Below are positions 23,002 to 31,483 of a stretch of DNA of 33,699 nucleotides, piece after piece. Origin of the DNA: Comamonadaceae bacterium (lineage in GTDB: Bacteria; Pseudomonadota; Gammaproteobacteria; Burkholderiales; Burkholderiaceae_C); NCBI GenBank assembly GCA_947451385.1, contig CANFYZ010000038.1, positions 1 through 33,699 of the forward strand, given 5' to 3'. Position 1 is the stretch's first letter. Each line of letters opens with the position of its first letter. The translations under genes were made by a program, and so were the position numbers. The notes beneath the pieces were generated by a model. It searched no databases, was not told the DNA's origin, and worked only from the letters and a program-made list of their open reading frames with translations.

Positions 23002-24297
23002 ATGCACAACTCCCGCACCACTTTCCGGCAAATTTGGCGTCAACTCGCCGTGGCCACATTGCTGGGCTTGAGTGCCAGCAGTTGGGCTGCGCCCGACGCA
23101 GCCGTCTGGGCCGCCGTACAACAACAAAAACAACCGCTACTGAGCTCTTTGCGCGACTTGGTGGCGATTGAATCCGGCAGTGGCGACCGCGAAGGTTTGG
23201 ACCGTATTTCGCAGCTCATTTTCGATCGACTGCAAGCCTTGGGCGGGGAAGTTCAATTCATCGATGCGCCGGCCAATGCCTACCGCATGCAGGACACGCC
23301 TGCGCACATCGGCCGCATGGTCAAAGCCACGTTCAAGGGCACCGGCAGTAAAAAAATCTTGCTGATCGCGCACATGGACACGGTCTACCTGAAGGGCATG
23401 GGGGCAAAGCAACCCTTTCGCATAGAGGGCAACAGGGCCTATGGTTTGGGCATTGGCGACGACAAGGCAGGAATTGCTGTCATCTTTCATACCTTGGCAA
23501 CACTTCAAGCCATCAACTTCAAAGACTACGGTCAGATCACCGTGCTGATCAATGGCGACGAAGAAATCAGCTCTCCGGCCTCACGTCAGACGCTGACCCA
23601 GTTGGGTCAGGAGCACGACTTGACGATGTCCCATGAGGGCTCGCCAACCAACTCCGATCAATTGTCTTTGGCCACCGCGGGCATCGCAGCCGTTAACCTC
23701 AAAGTCACAGGTAAGGCTTCCCATGCCGGCAGCGCGCCTGAAAGAGGTCTGAATGCGATTTACGAGTTGTCGCACCAGATCCTGCAAACGCGCCATTTTT
23801 CCGACCCCAGCAAGGGCGTCAAAATGAACTGGACTTTGATTTCAGGCGGCACCAACCGCAATGTGATTCCCGCCGAAGCCACCGCTGCCGCCGATGTTCG
23901 GGTGGAAAGAGTGGAAGACTATGCCAATTTGGAATCAAAAATAGCCAGCACGATTCAAACGCCATTGATCACCGGCACCAAAGTCGCCATGAACTTTGAG
24001 AAACGCCGTCCGCCCTTGGAGTTCAACCCTGCGCAATTGGTCGTTGGCCGCCATGCCCAAAAAATCTACAGTGAGATCGATCGGTCTTTGAAAGTTTTGG
24101 ACAGCGTCGCCGGCGGCGGAACCGATGCCGCTTTTGCGGCACTGAACACCAAAAATCCAGTGCTCGAGCGCTTTGGTTTATTGAGTTTTGGCGCGCACTC
24201 CAATGACGACGAATACATTTTGATCGACTCCATTGAGCCACGCCTTTATCTGGCTTCGCGTTTGATCATGGATTTTTCTCGCGGCCTCGTGCGTTAA
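23002..24297 (+). CDS. Secreted M20-family metallohydrolase (carboxypeptidase G2-like)
   Basis: A 431-aa zinc hydrolase of peptidase family M20, closest in layout to glutamate carboxypeptidase (CPG2), which removes C-terminal Glu from folates and N-acyl amino acids. The start at 23002 is 1 nt after the Bug stop and gives a signal peptide ending ASSWAA (about residue 29), so it acts in the periplasm. Probable zinc and catalytic residues: His124 and Asp126 (AHMDTV), Asp153 or Asp154 (GIGDDKAG), Glu187-Glu188 (NGDEEIS), Glu212 (SHEGSP) and His399 (GAHSNDDEY). The dimerisation-domain motif GKASHAG is also present. Last in the operon, it may free the acid that the Bug protein binds (inference). 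Confidence 0.9.
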   Translation: MHNSRTTFRQIWRQLAVATLLGLSASSWAAPDAAVWAAVQQQKQPLLSSLRDLVAIESGSGDREGLDRISQLIFDRLQALGGEVQFIDAPANAYRMQDTPAHIGRMVKATFKGTGSKKILLIAHMDTVYLKGMGAKQPFRIEGNRAYGLGIGDDKAGIAVIFHTLATLQAINFKDYGQITVLINGDEEISSPASRQTLTQLGQEHDLTMSHEGSPTNSDQLSLATAGIAAVNLKVTGKASHAGSAPERGLNAIYELSHQILQTRHFSDPSKGVKMNWTLISGGTNRNVIPAEATAAADVRVERVEDYANLESKIASTIQTPLITGTKVAMNFEKRRPPLEFNPAQLVVGRHAQKIYSEIDRSLKVLDSVAGGGTDAAFAALNTKNPVLERFGLLSFGAHSNDDEYILIDSIEPRLYLASRLIMDFSRGLVR

Positions 24298-24317
24298 GAG
24301 GCCAACCCCGGTGCGCT

Positions 24318-24638
24318 TCAGGCCTTGGGCGGGATATCAGGCAGCAAGCACACCTCGGCCACTTGCAGTTGGTTGTCTTTGGCAAAGTTCATCACAAAGT
24401 CCCAGGCCATGGGTTCGTAATCGCGTAAATCGCGGTTCACCACCACGCATTTGACGCCGCCCATGGTGGTCGGAATGCACCAAGGCGAGTAACTCAAATG
24501 GCTGCCCGGTTGCGCACCGCCTGGGCGAAAAGGGCTCATGACCCCAGCCAGTCTTTCAGCCCAGTCGCTGGGGCGAAAGGTCTTGCCGTCCAGGGTCAGG
24601 CCCTGAATGAAGACTTCTTTGGAGGGGGTGGGGACCAT
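24318..24638 (-). CDS. DUF3579 domain protein
   Basis: A 106-aa protein of the DUF3579 family, found mainly in betaproteobacteria and, as I recall, often next to arginine biosynthesis genes. Seen: GLTLDGKTFRPSDWAERLAGV, the SYSPWCIPTTMGGVKCVVV core, and DYEPMAWDFVMNFAKDNQL. No signal peptide or membrane segment, so it is likely cytoplasmic. Function is unknown. It is divergent from argD across a 237-base region that contains a 12-bp palindrome. Confidence 0.85.
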   Translation of the reverse strand: MVPTPSKEVFIQGLTLDGKTFRPSDWAERLAGVMSPFRPGGAQPGSHLSYSPWCIPTTMGGVKCVVVNRDLRDYEPMAWDFVMNFAKDNQLQVAEVCLLPDIPPKA

Positions 24639-24708
24639 CGGGTAGAGGGGCTTTCAAAACAATCGCAGCACCGGGGATCGCCCTATGCTGCATCGCACCA
24701 TGATTGTA

Positions 24709-24720
24709 TCTTATATAAGA
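24709..24720. promoter_or_regulatory. 12-bp palindrome TCTTATATAAGA
   Basis: A perfect 12-bp palindrome between the divergent DUF3579 gene and argD. It is AT-rich in a GC-rich neighbourhood. I recall similar TCTTATATAAGA sites upstream of central-metabolism genes in Burkholderiales, bound by a GntR-type regulator, but cannot confirm that here. It may be an operator for argD and/or the DUF3579 gene. Confidence 0.5.
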
Positions 24721-24875
24721 CTTGCGGCCCGCCCAGCGACATCCCAAGCAGGCTCTCCTGGACCTTCAGGTGCGTGACATTTGTGACCCATTCATGACGG
24801 GATGCACTCAAATTGCCTCTAAAATCATGCCTCAGTGGCCCTGTGGGGCCTGTTTTTTTTGAGGAGTCCATTCGC

Positions 24876-26078
24876 ATGTCCGCTTTCATTGAAGCCGCCT
24901 CGCCACACACCATGAACACCTATGGGCGCTTGCCCATCGCGCTGACTCACGGTCAAGGCTGCCGCGTCTGGGACATCAATGGCAAAGAGTATCTGGACGC
25001 ACTGGCCGGCATTGCCGTCAACACCCTGGGGCACAACCACCCCGAGTTGGTGCCCGCCCTGCAAGACCAGGTGCAAAAAATCATTCACACCTGCAATTAC
25101 TTTCATGTGCCCAACGCCGAGGTGCTGGCCGCCAAATTGGCCGAACTGTCGGGCATGACCAATGTGTTCTTTTGCAACTCCGGCTTGGAAGCGAACGAAG
25201 CGGCGATCAAACTGGCGCGCAAGTTTGGCCATGACAAAGGCATCACGAACCCCAAGATCGTGGTTTACGAAAAAGCCTTCCACGGCCGCAGCATCGCCAC
25301 CCTGAGCGCCACCGCCAATGTGAAACTGCAACAGGGCTTTGGCCCCATGCTAGAAGGCTTTGTGCGCGTGCCGCTGAACGACATCGACGCGCTGAAGCAA
25401 GCCACACTCCACGACCCCGATGTGGTGGCCGTGTTTTTTGAAACCATCCAAGGCGAAGGCGGCATCAACCCGATGCGCGCCGAATACCTGCGCGAGGTGC
25501 GCGCCCTGTGCGATCAGCAAGACTGGTTGCTGATGATCGACGAGGTGCAATGTGGCATTGGCCGTACCGGCAAATGGTTTGCCCACCAATGGGCCGGCAT
25601 CGTGCCCGACGTGATGCCCTTGGCCAAAGGCCTGGGCTCGGGTGTGCCGATCGGCGCGGTGGTGGCCGGCCCCAAAGCCGCTCACATTTTTCAGCCCGGT
25701 AACCATGGCACTACCTTTGGTGGCAACCCCTTGGCCATGCGCGCCGGGGTGGAAACCATTCGCATCATGGAAAAAGACGGTCTGCTGGCCCACGCCGCGC
25801 AACTGGGCGCGCATTTCCACGATCGCCTCACTGCGTCGCTGGGCGGCCAGCCGGGCATCAAAGAAATCCGCGGCCAGGGTTTGATGATTGGCGTGGAGTT
25901 TGACAAGCCCTGCGGCGTGTTGCTCAAGCGCGCAGCCGATGCGGGCCTGATCATCAACGTCACCGCCGACACCGTGGTGCGTCTGTTGCCCCCGCTGATC
26001 ATGACGGTGGCCGAAGCCGACGAGGTGCTGGCCATCTTGCTGCCGCTGATTCACGCCTTCTTGGCCGAATCCGCATGA
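24876..26078 (+). CDS. argD: Acetylornithine aminotransferase
   Basis: A PLP-dependent class III aminotransferase, 400 aa, converting N-acetylglutamate semialdehyde to N-acetylornithine in arginine synthesis. The start at 24876 has GAGGAG nine bases upstream; an upstream in-frame TTG adds 21 residues unlike the family. The PLP-binding lysine is Lys251 (LAKGLGSGVPIGA), with Asp222 in IDEVQCGIGRTG contacting the pyridine nitrogen. CNSGLEANEAAIKLAR binds phosphate, and GNHGTTFGGNPLA is typical of ArgD. The stop overlaps the argF start by 4 nt, so the enzymes are co-translated. The context with argF favours ArgD over other class III aminotransferases. Confidence 0.95.
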   Translation: MSAFIEAASPHTMNTYGRLPIALTHGQGCRVWDINGKEYLDALAGIAVNTLGHNHPELVPALQDQVQKIIHTCNYFHVPNAEVLAAKLAELSGMTNVFFCNSGLEANEAAIKLARKFGHDKGITNPKIVVYEKAFHGRSIATLSATANVKLQQGFGPMLEGFVRVPLNDIDALKQATLHDPDVVAVFFETIQGEGGINPMRAEYLREVRALCDQQDWLLMIDEVQCGIGRTGKWFAHQWAGIVPDVMPLAKGLGSGVPIGAVVAGPKAAHIFQPGNHGTTFGGNPLAMRAGVETIRIMEKDGLLAHAAQLGAHFHDRLTASLGGQPGIKEIRGQGLMIGVEFDKPCGVLLKRAADAGLIINVTADTVVRLLPPLIMTVAEADEVLAILLPLIHAFLAESA

Positions 26079-27010
26079 CCGCGCCTCTGCAACCTGTCCG
26101 GCACTATCTGCAGTTCAGCGACCTGAGTGCTGACGATTACGCACACCTGTTTGCGCGCGCCGCCGAAATCAAACGCAAATTCAAGATCTACGAAAAATAC
26201 CATCCGCTGGCCGACCGCACGCTGGCCATGATTTTTGAAAAAGCCAGTACCCGCACCCGGGTCAGCTTTGAAGCGGGCATGTACCAACTTGGCGGCTCGG
26301 TGGTGCACCTGACCACCGGTGACAGCCAACTGGGCCGCGCCGAACCCATCGAAGACAGCGCCCGCGTCATCAGCCGCATGACGGACTTGGTCATGATCCG
26401 CACCTACGGCCAAGACAAGATCGAAAAATTTGCCCAGTACTCGCGAGTGCCGGTCATCAATGGCCTGACCAACGAATTCCATCCCTGCCAAATCATGGCC
26501 GACATCTTCACCTACATCGAGCACCGGGGTTCGATCCAGGGCAAAGTGGTGGCCTGGGTCGGCGACGGCAACAACATGGCCAACACCTGGCTCCAAGCCG
26601 CCGAACTGCTGGGGTTTACCGTGCACCTGAGCACGCCCAGCGGCTACGAGGTGGACCAGGCGGTGGCCGGTTTGCGCAGCAACGCCAGCTACAAAGTCTT
26701 CAAAGACCCACAAGACGCCTGCCGGGGCGCCGACTTGGTGACCACCGATGTGTGGACCAGCATGGGCTACGAGGCCGAAAACGAAGCGCGCAAAAAAGCC
26801 TTTGCCAACTGGTGCGTGGACGAAGCCATGATGCAAGTGGCCCAGCCCCAGGCCTTGTTCATGCACTGCCTGCCCGCCCACCGTGGCGAAGAAGTCAGCG
26901 CCGAAGTGATCGACGGCCCGCAGTCGGTGGTCTGGGACGAAGCCGAAAACCGCATGCATGTGCAAAAAGCACTGATGGAATTTTTGCTGCTCGGCCGCGT
27001 TCACAACTGA
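26075..27010 (+). CDS. argF: Ornithine carbamoyltransferase
   Basis: A 311-aa cytoplasmic transcarbamylase that makes citrulline from ornithine and carbamoyl phosphate. The carbamoyl-phosphate loop STRTR is at residues 58-62, HPCQ at 136-139, and the ornithine-binding HCLP at 264-267 (FMHCLPAHRGEE). Length and motifs match anabolic ArgF. It is coupled to argD by an ATGA overlap, and a YkgJ-type gene follows after 21 bases. Confidence 0.96.
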   Translation: MTAPLQPVRHYLQFSDLSADDYAHLFARAAEIKRKFKIYEKYHPLADRTLAMIFEKASTRTRVSFEAGMYQLGGSVVHLTTGDSQLGRAEPIEDSARVISRMTDLVMIRTYGQDKIEKFAQYSRVPVINGLTNEFHPCQIMADIFTYIEHRGSIQGKVVAWVGDGNNMANTWLQAAELLGFTVHLSTPSGYEVDQAVAGLRSNASYKVFKDPQDACRGADLVTTDVWTSMGYEAENEARKKAFANWCVDEAMMQVAQPQALFMHCLPAHRGEEVSAEVIDGPQSVVWDEAENRMHVQKALMEFLLLGRVHN

Positions 27011-27031
27011 ATCAGAGCCAGGACGCGCACC

Positions 27032-27337
27032 ATGTCCGCCTGCACCACCTGCGGCGCTTGCTGCGTGAGTTTCAGGGTGGATTTTTCGGTCTTTGAATAC
27101 GAAGACGGCGGGGGTTCGGTGCCGCAAGGCCTGGCCTCACCGATCACCGAACACACCTGCCGCATGCGCGGCACCGACCACAGCCCGCCCCGCTGCGCAG
27201 CGCTTTACGGCAAGACCGGCGAACAAGCCCTGTGCGGCATCTACGAATGGCGCCCCTCCCCTTGCCGAGAATTTGCCGAAGGCAGCGAAGCCTGCGCACA
27301 CGCCCGGCGCACGCACGGCTTGCCGCCATTGGGGTAA
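27032..27337 (+). CDS. YkgJ-family cysteine cluster protein
   Basis: A 101-aa protein of the YkgJ/CxxCxxCC family. The N-terminus has CTTCGACC (Cys4, 7, 10 and 11), with further cysteines at 43, 55, 68, 78 and 88, a pattern consistent with a zinc or iron-sulfur site. CGIYEWRPSPCREF is the typical C-terminal block. Its function is unknown in most bacteria. It follows argF by 21 bases with AGGA before the start and may be read through from the arginine operon. Confidence 0.85.
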   Translation: MSACTTCGACCVSFRVDFSVFEYEDGGGSVPQGLASPITEHTCRMRGTDHSPPRCAALYGKTGEQALCGIYEWRPSPCREFAEGSEACAHARRTHGLPPLG

Positions 27338-27392
27338 TGCCACAATCAAACCATTGCCTTCCCATCGCGCCACATTCTGACGAGACCACACC

Positions 27393-27857
27393 ATGCAACT
27401 GAATATCAACGGCCAAAGCCGTGAGGCCCAAGCGGACCCGAGCACACCCTTGCTCTGGGTGCTACGTGACGAATTGAATTTGACGGGCACCAAATTCGGT
27501 TGCGGTGTGGCCGCTTGCGGCGCCTGCACGGTGCATGTCAATGGCCAGGCGGTGCGATCTTGCGTGACTCCCGCGTCGGCGGTGGCGGGGCAAAAAATCA
27601 CCACCATCGAGTCTTTGGGCACAGCCGACCAACTGCACCCCTTGCAAGCGGCCTGGATTGCTGAGCAGGTGCCGCAATGCGGTTATTGCCAAAGCGGCAT
27701 GTTGATGGCCGCCGCCGCCCTGCTGGCCAAAACCCCTCAACCCAGCGATGCCGACATCGATGCGGCCATGACCAACTTGTGCCGCTGTGGCACCTACCCA
27801 CGGGTGCGTGCCGCCATTCACCGTGCTGCAGCCGCCATGAAAGGCGGTGCCGCATGA
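27393..27857 (+). CDS. iorA: Molybdenum hydroxylase [2Fe-2S] subunit (IorA-like)
   Basis: The small iron-sulfur subunit of a xanthine dehydrogenase-family enzyme, 154 aa. A plant-type [2Fe-2S] domain carries Cys37, Cys42, Cys45 and Cys57 ([14 protein letters not shown]). The helical second cluster domain has Cys96, Cys99, Cys130 and Cys132 (CGYCQSGM and CRC). It passes electrons from the molybdopterin subunit encoded next, with which it overlaps by 4 nt. The two-subunit layout without a FAD subunit is that of isoquinoline 1-oxidoreductase and related aldehyde oxidoreductases. The gene symbol denotes family type, not a proven substrate. Confidence 0.9.
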   Translation: MQLNINGQSREAQADPSTPLLWVLRDELNLTGTKFGCGVAACGACTVHVNGQAVRSCVTPASAVAGQKITTIESLGTADQLHPLQAAWIAEQVPQCGYCQSGMLMAAAALLAKTPQPSDADIDAAMTNLCRCGTYPRVRAAIHRAAAAMKGGAA

Positions 27858-30121
27858 AGCGCCGTACCTGGATTTTGAGCGCGCTGGGCACCACCGGCGC
27901 ATTGGTGGTTGGCTGGGGCGTGCTGCCCGCGCGCTCGCGCATGGGCGCACCCGATCTGATGCTGAAAACACCCGGCGAGGTGGCCCTGAACGGCTGGATC
28001 AAAATCGCCCAAGACGGCGCTGTGGTGCTGGCCATGCCGCGCAGCGAAATGGGGCAAGGCGTGCACACCGCGCTGGCCATGCTGGTGGCCGAAGAATTGG
28101 ATGTGCCCCTGGGTCGTGTGCGCCTGGAGCAAGCCGGTGCCGACAGCATTTATGGCAACGTCGCCATGCTGCTGGGCTCCCTGCCCTTTCACCCGCTGGA
28201 CAGCGAAGGCGAGCACCAGCCCACCAAAATCAAAATGGCCGAATGGCTGGTGAGCAAAGTTGCCCGCGAATTGGGCATCAACGCCACAGGCGGCTCGTCC
28301 ACCATCGTCGACCTGTGGGAGCCGCTGCGCATGGCCGCCGCCACCGCACGTGCCAGCCTGACGCAAGCCGCCGCAGCGGCTTGGAACGTGCCGGCCAACC
28401 AAGTCACTGTGGCCGATGGCGTGATGCGCCACGCGTCAGGCAAATCAGCGCATTACGGGGAGATGAGCAGCGCCGCTGCAGGCCGCACGCCCGAGGGCGT
28501 GAGGCCCCGTTCGCGCGCCGACTGGAAGCTGATCGGCCAGCCCGCCCCGCGCAGCGACATCCCGGCCAAGGTCACGGGTCAAGCCCCATTCGGGCTGGAC
28601 ATGCGCCTGCCCGGCATGCTGTTTGCCGCGGTCCGCATGAGCCCGGCGCTGGGTGGCACAGCCGCTGCCATGGACACGAAGGCGGCTTTGGCTGTGCCGG
28701 GTGTGCAAAAGGTCGTGAAGCTGGACGCTTGGGGCGGTGGCACCGCCGGTCTGGCCGTGGTGGCCGCCAATACCTGGCAAGCCCGGCAAGGCGCACAAGC
28801 CGTTCAGGTGCAATGGCAAGCGCCCTCTTCTGAACCCCTGGAAAGCCAGCGCATTCAAGCCGACCTGCTGAAGGCCTTGAACACCGAAAGCGGCTTCACT
28901 TTTCATGAACAGGGCGTGCCCCTGGAAGCAGAGAAAGCCGCCGCCCGGCGTGTGGATGCGCTGTACCAAGCACCGTATTTGGCGCACGCCACGATGGAGC
29001 CCATGAACTGCACCGCGCAGGTCAAAGACGGCAAGGTGGAAGTTTGGGCGCCGACCCAGGTGCCGCTCATGGCCCGCGCCATGGCGGCCAAAGTGGCGGG
29101 CGTGAAAGAAGACCAGGTCACGGTGCATGTCACGTTGCTGGGCGGCGGCTTTGGCCGCCGACTGGAGGTGGACTTTGTCGGCCAGGCCGTGCAAGTGGCC
29201 ATGGCCTGCCAGGGCGCGCCGGTGCAGCTGAGCTGGTCGCGTGAAGAAGACATGACCCACGACTTTTACCGCCCCATGCACCTGGCCAAGTTCCAAGCCG
29301 CGCTCGACGCCCAAGGCACGGTGACCAGTTTGCGCATCAAGTCGGCGGGCGATGCCATCACGCCGCGCTGGATGGCGCGCGCCGTGCCTGCGCTGTCTGG
29401 CCCGATCGACACGCCCGACAAAACCACAGCCGAAGGCCTGTTCGATCTGCCCTATGGTTTTGCCAGCCAACACATGAGCCATGTGGCAACAAAATCAGGC
29501 GTGCCCGTGGGCTTTTGGCGCTCAGTGGGCCATTCGCACAACGCTTTCTTTTCTGAAAGTTTCATGGACGAATTAGCGGCAACCACGCAACAAGACCCCC
29601 TGGCCTTTCGCTTGGGCTTACTCAAAGAGGCGCCGCGTTATGCGGCGGTGCTGCAAAAAGCCGCTGACCTGGCGACCTGGGGCAAGCCCCTGCCCGCAGG
29701 CCGCGCGCAGGGTTTGGCGCTGCACGAGTCGTTTGGCTCCATCGTGGCCCAGGTGGCCGAGGTGTCCATCGACCAGGGCCAGGTTCGTGTGCACCGCGTG
29801 GTTTGCGCCATCGACTGTGGCACCGTGGTGAACCCCGCCATCGTGGCGCAACAGATGGAAAGCAGCATTGTTTTCGGCCTGAGCGCGGCCTTGTTTGGGC
29901 AGATTGACATCGTGGGTGGGGTGGTGCAGCAAAGCAACTTCCCCAGTTACCCGATGCTGAATTTGGCCCAGAGCCCGCAGGTGCAGACCCACATCATGGC
30001 CAGCACCCGAAAGCCCGGTGGTGTGGGTGAACCGGCCGTGCCGCCCATCGCACCCGCCGTGGCCAACGCGTTGTTTGCGTTGACAGGCAAGCGGTTGCGG
30101 GCTTTGCCACTCAAGGTCTGA
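27854..30121 (+). CDS. iorB: Molybdenum hydroxylase large subunit (IorB-like)
   Basis: The molybdopterin-binding catalytic subunit, 755 aa, which hydroxylates an N-heterocycle or oxidises an aldehyde using water. The start at 27854 overlaps the IorA gene as ATGA. The N-terminus ([15 protein letters not shown]) resembles a Tat signal, so the folded complex is probably exported to the periplasm. Motifs: [21 protein letters not shown] and [13 protein letters not shown] around the cofactor. The active-site Glu is Glu726 ([14 protein letters not shown]). No FAD subunit, XdhC-like maturation factor or cytochrome is encoded adjacent, so the electron acceptor is unknown. Ends 25 bases from a convergent monooxygenase. 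Confidence 0.9.
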   Translation: MKRRTWILSALGTTGALVVGWGVLPARSRMGAPDLMLKTPGEVALNGWIKIAQDGAVVLAMPRSEMGQGVHTALAMLVAEELDVPLGRVRLEQAGADSIYGNVAMLLGSLPFHPLDSEGEHQPTKIKMAEWLVSKVARELGINATGGSSTIVDLWEPLRMAAATARASLTQAAAAAWNVPANQVTVADGVMRHASGKSAHYGEMSSAAAGRTPEGVRPRSRADWKLIGQPAPRSDIPAKVTGQAPFGLDMRLPGMLFAAVRMSPALGGTAAAMDTKAALAVPGVQKVVKLDAWGGGTAGLAVVAANTWQARQGAQAVQVQWQAPSSEPLESQRIQADLLKALNTESGFTFHEQGVPLEAEKAAARRVDALYQAPYLAHATMEPMNCTAQVKDGKVEVWAPTQVPLMARAMAAKVAGVKEDQVTVHVTLLGGGFGRRLEVDFVGQAVQVAMACQGAPVQLSWSREEDMTHDFYRPMHLAKFQAALDAQGTVTSLRIKSAGDAITPRWMARAVPALSGPIDTPDKTTAEGLFDLPYGFASQHMSHVATKSGVPVGFWRSVGHSHNAFFSESFMDELAATTQQDPLAFRLGLLKEAPRYAAVLQKAADLATWGKPLPAGRAQGLALHESFGSIVAQVAEVSIDQGQVRVHRVVCAIDCGTVVNPAIVAQQMESSIVFGLSAALFGQIDIVGGVVQQSNFPSYPMLNLAQSPQVQTHIMASTRKPGGVGEPAVPPIAPAVANALFALTGKRLRALPLKV

Positions 30122-30146
30122 AGCGGCAGGCTTGCATCGCCCTGGC

Positions 30147-31322
30147 TCAAGGGCCGTTGTAAAGCCAAGGCACATCCAGCAAGCGCTCGCCAAAGAGTCG
30201 CGTGGCCGTATCGCGCCCCCAGCGCACCATGCCCGTGGCATGAAAAATTTGTCCGTTGCGAACCGCGCGTTGTTGCACACGTGCGTTGCGCTGCCAGCGT
30301 TGTTGGGCGTAGTGCGCCAATTGCTCGGGCAGATTCAACCCCGGCTGGGCCAGGCAGCGGCCTAAAACATCGGCGTCTTCGATCGCCATACCGGCGCCTT
30401 GCGCCATGTAGGGTCGCATCGGGTGGGCCGCATCGCCCAGCAGAGCCACACGACCCTGGGCTTGTTCTGTGGCGCTGCGCATGGGCGGGCGGTCGCAGAG
30501 CGGCCATAAGCGCCAGGCAGGCACGGCGTCGATCAAGGCCTGCAAGGCCGGGCACACGCCTCCCAGCGCGCGCTGCAAGTCGGCCGCGTTGGCAGAATGG
30601 TCCCAAGACGACAGATCTTGCGGCTCAGGCCCGTTCACGATGGCCACCAGATTCATCAGCTCGCCACCCCGCACCGGGTAATTCACCACGTGCAAGTGCG
30701 GGCCCATCCACACCGTGACATCCGGGCTGCGCAGTGCAGCAGGCAGATCACTTTGGTTCAGCAAGGCGCGGTAGGCCAAGTGACCGCTAAAGCGCGCTGG
30801 CCCATCGCCCAACAACTGACCGCGCACCCGGCTCCACAAGCCATCGGCCCCGATCAAGGCATGCACGTTCAGCGGCGCGCCATCGTCCAGGCCCACCCGC
30901 ACACCGTCGGCCTGGGTGCTGTAGCCGGTCACGCCCTGGTTCAAGTGCAAGCGCACCGAGCTGTGGGCGTGCACAGCGTCCAGCAGCAATTGGTGCAAAT
31001 CAGCGCGGTGCACCGTGGCATAGGGCGCACCGTAGCGCGCGACCGCCTGTGCGCCCCAGCGCAGCTGACCGGTACATTGCCCCGTCAAGGCCTGGCGAAC
31101 CTGCAATTGCGGCGGAAAAGCGGCCACCGATTGCAAGCCCTGCCCCAGCCCCCAGGCCTGCAAGATGCGCGTCACATTGGGGCCCAGTTGAATCCCAGCC
31201 CCCACCTCAGTAAACGCAGCGGCCCGCTCGAACAATTGGACCTCTTGGTCAGCTTGCGCACAGCACAAAGCCGCAGCCAAACCGCCAATGCCGCCACCCG
31301 CGATCGCGATGGAATTTCTCAT
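30147..31322 (-). CDS. FAD-dependent monooxygenase (salicylate hydroxylase-like)
   Basis: A 391-aa class A flavoprotein monooxygenase, probably hydroxylating a single-ring aromatic acid. GxGxxG lies at residues 9-14 (GGGIGG), the DG motif in IGADGLWSRVR, and the second FAD motif in LLGDAAHPMRPYMAQGAG. GAGIQLGPNVTRIL is shared with salicylate and 3-hydroxybenzoate 6-hydroxylases. It is clearly a different subgroup from the monooxygenase at 4214. It is a single gene, convergent with the molybdenum hydroxylase. A 6-bp inverted repeat lies 12 bases upstream of its start. Confidence 0.9.
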   Translation of the reverse strand: MRNSIAIAGGGIGGLAAALCCAQADQEVQLFERAAAFTEVGAGIQLGPNVTRILQAWGLGQGLQSVAAFPPQLQVRQALTGQCTGQLRWGAQAVARYGAPYATVHRADLHQLLLDAVHAHSSVRLHLNQGVTGYSTQADGVRVGLDDGAPLNVHALIGADGLWSRVRGQLLGDGPARFSGHLAYRALLNQSDLPAALRSPDVTVWMGPHLHVVNYPVRGGELMNLVAIVNGPEPQDLSSWDHSANAADLQRALGGVCPALQALIDAVPAWRLWPLCDRPPMRSATEQAQGRVALLGDAAHPMRPYMAQGAGMAIEDADVLGRCLAQPGLNLPEQLAHYAQQRWQRNARVQQRAVRNGQIFHATGMVRWGRDTATRLFGERLLDVPWLYNGP

Positions 31323-31333
31323 GCCCTGATTGT

Positions 31334-31350
31334 GCCGTTGTTAGAACGGC
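31334..31350. repeat. Inverted repeat upstream of the monooxygenase
   Basis: GCCGTT-GTTAG-AACGGC, a perfect 6-bp inverted repeat with a 5-base spacer, lies 12-28 bases upstream of the start of the minus-strand monooxygenase. It could be an operator or a hairpin near the ribosome binding site. No matching copy was seen elsewhere in the window. Confidence 0.45.
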
Positions 31351-31483
31351 CCTGAACGCTGACTGCCGGACAACAGCGCATTGAAGAAGACCTGTGGGTC
31401 AAATCAATTTGCCAAAAATGAAGTTCTACCGATTTGGCATGCGATCATCACATTATTACAATTTTGATAAGTAAAAGACCACC

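Noticed and set aside
31363..31372. CTGCCGGACA as a fourth GntR operator
   Set aside because: Only seven of ten bases match, one half-site is lost, and the neighbouring genes are unrelated to the regulon.
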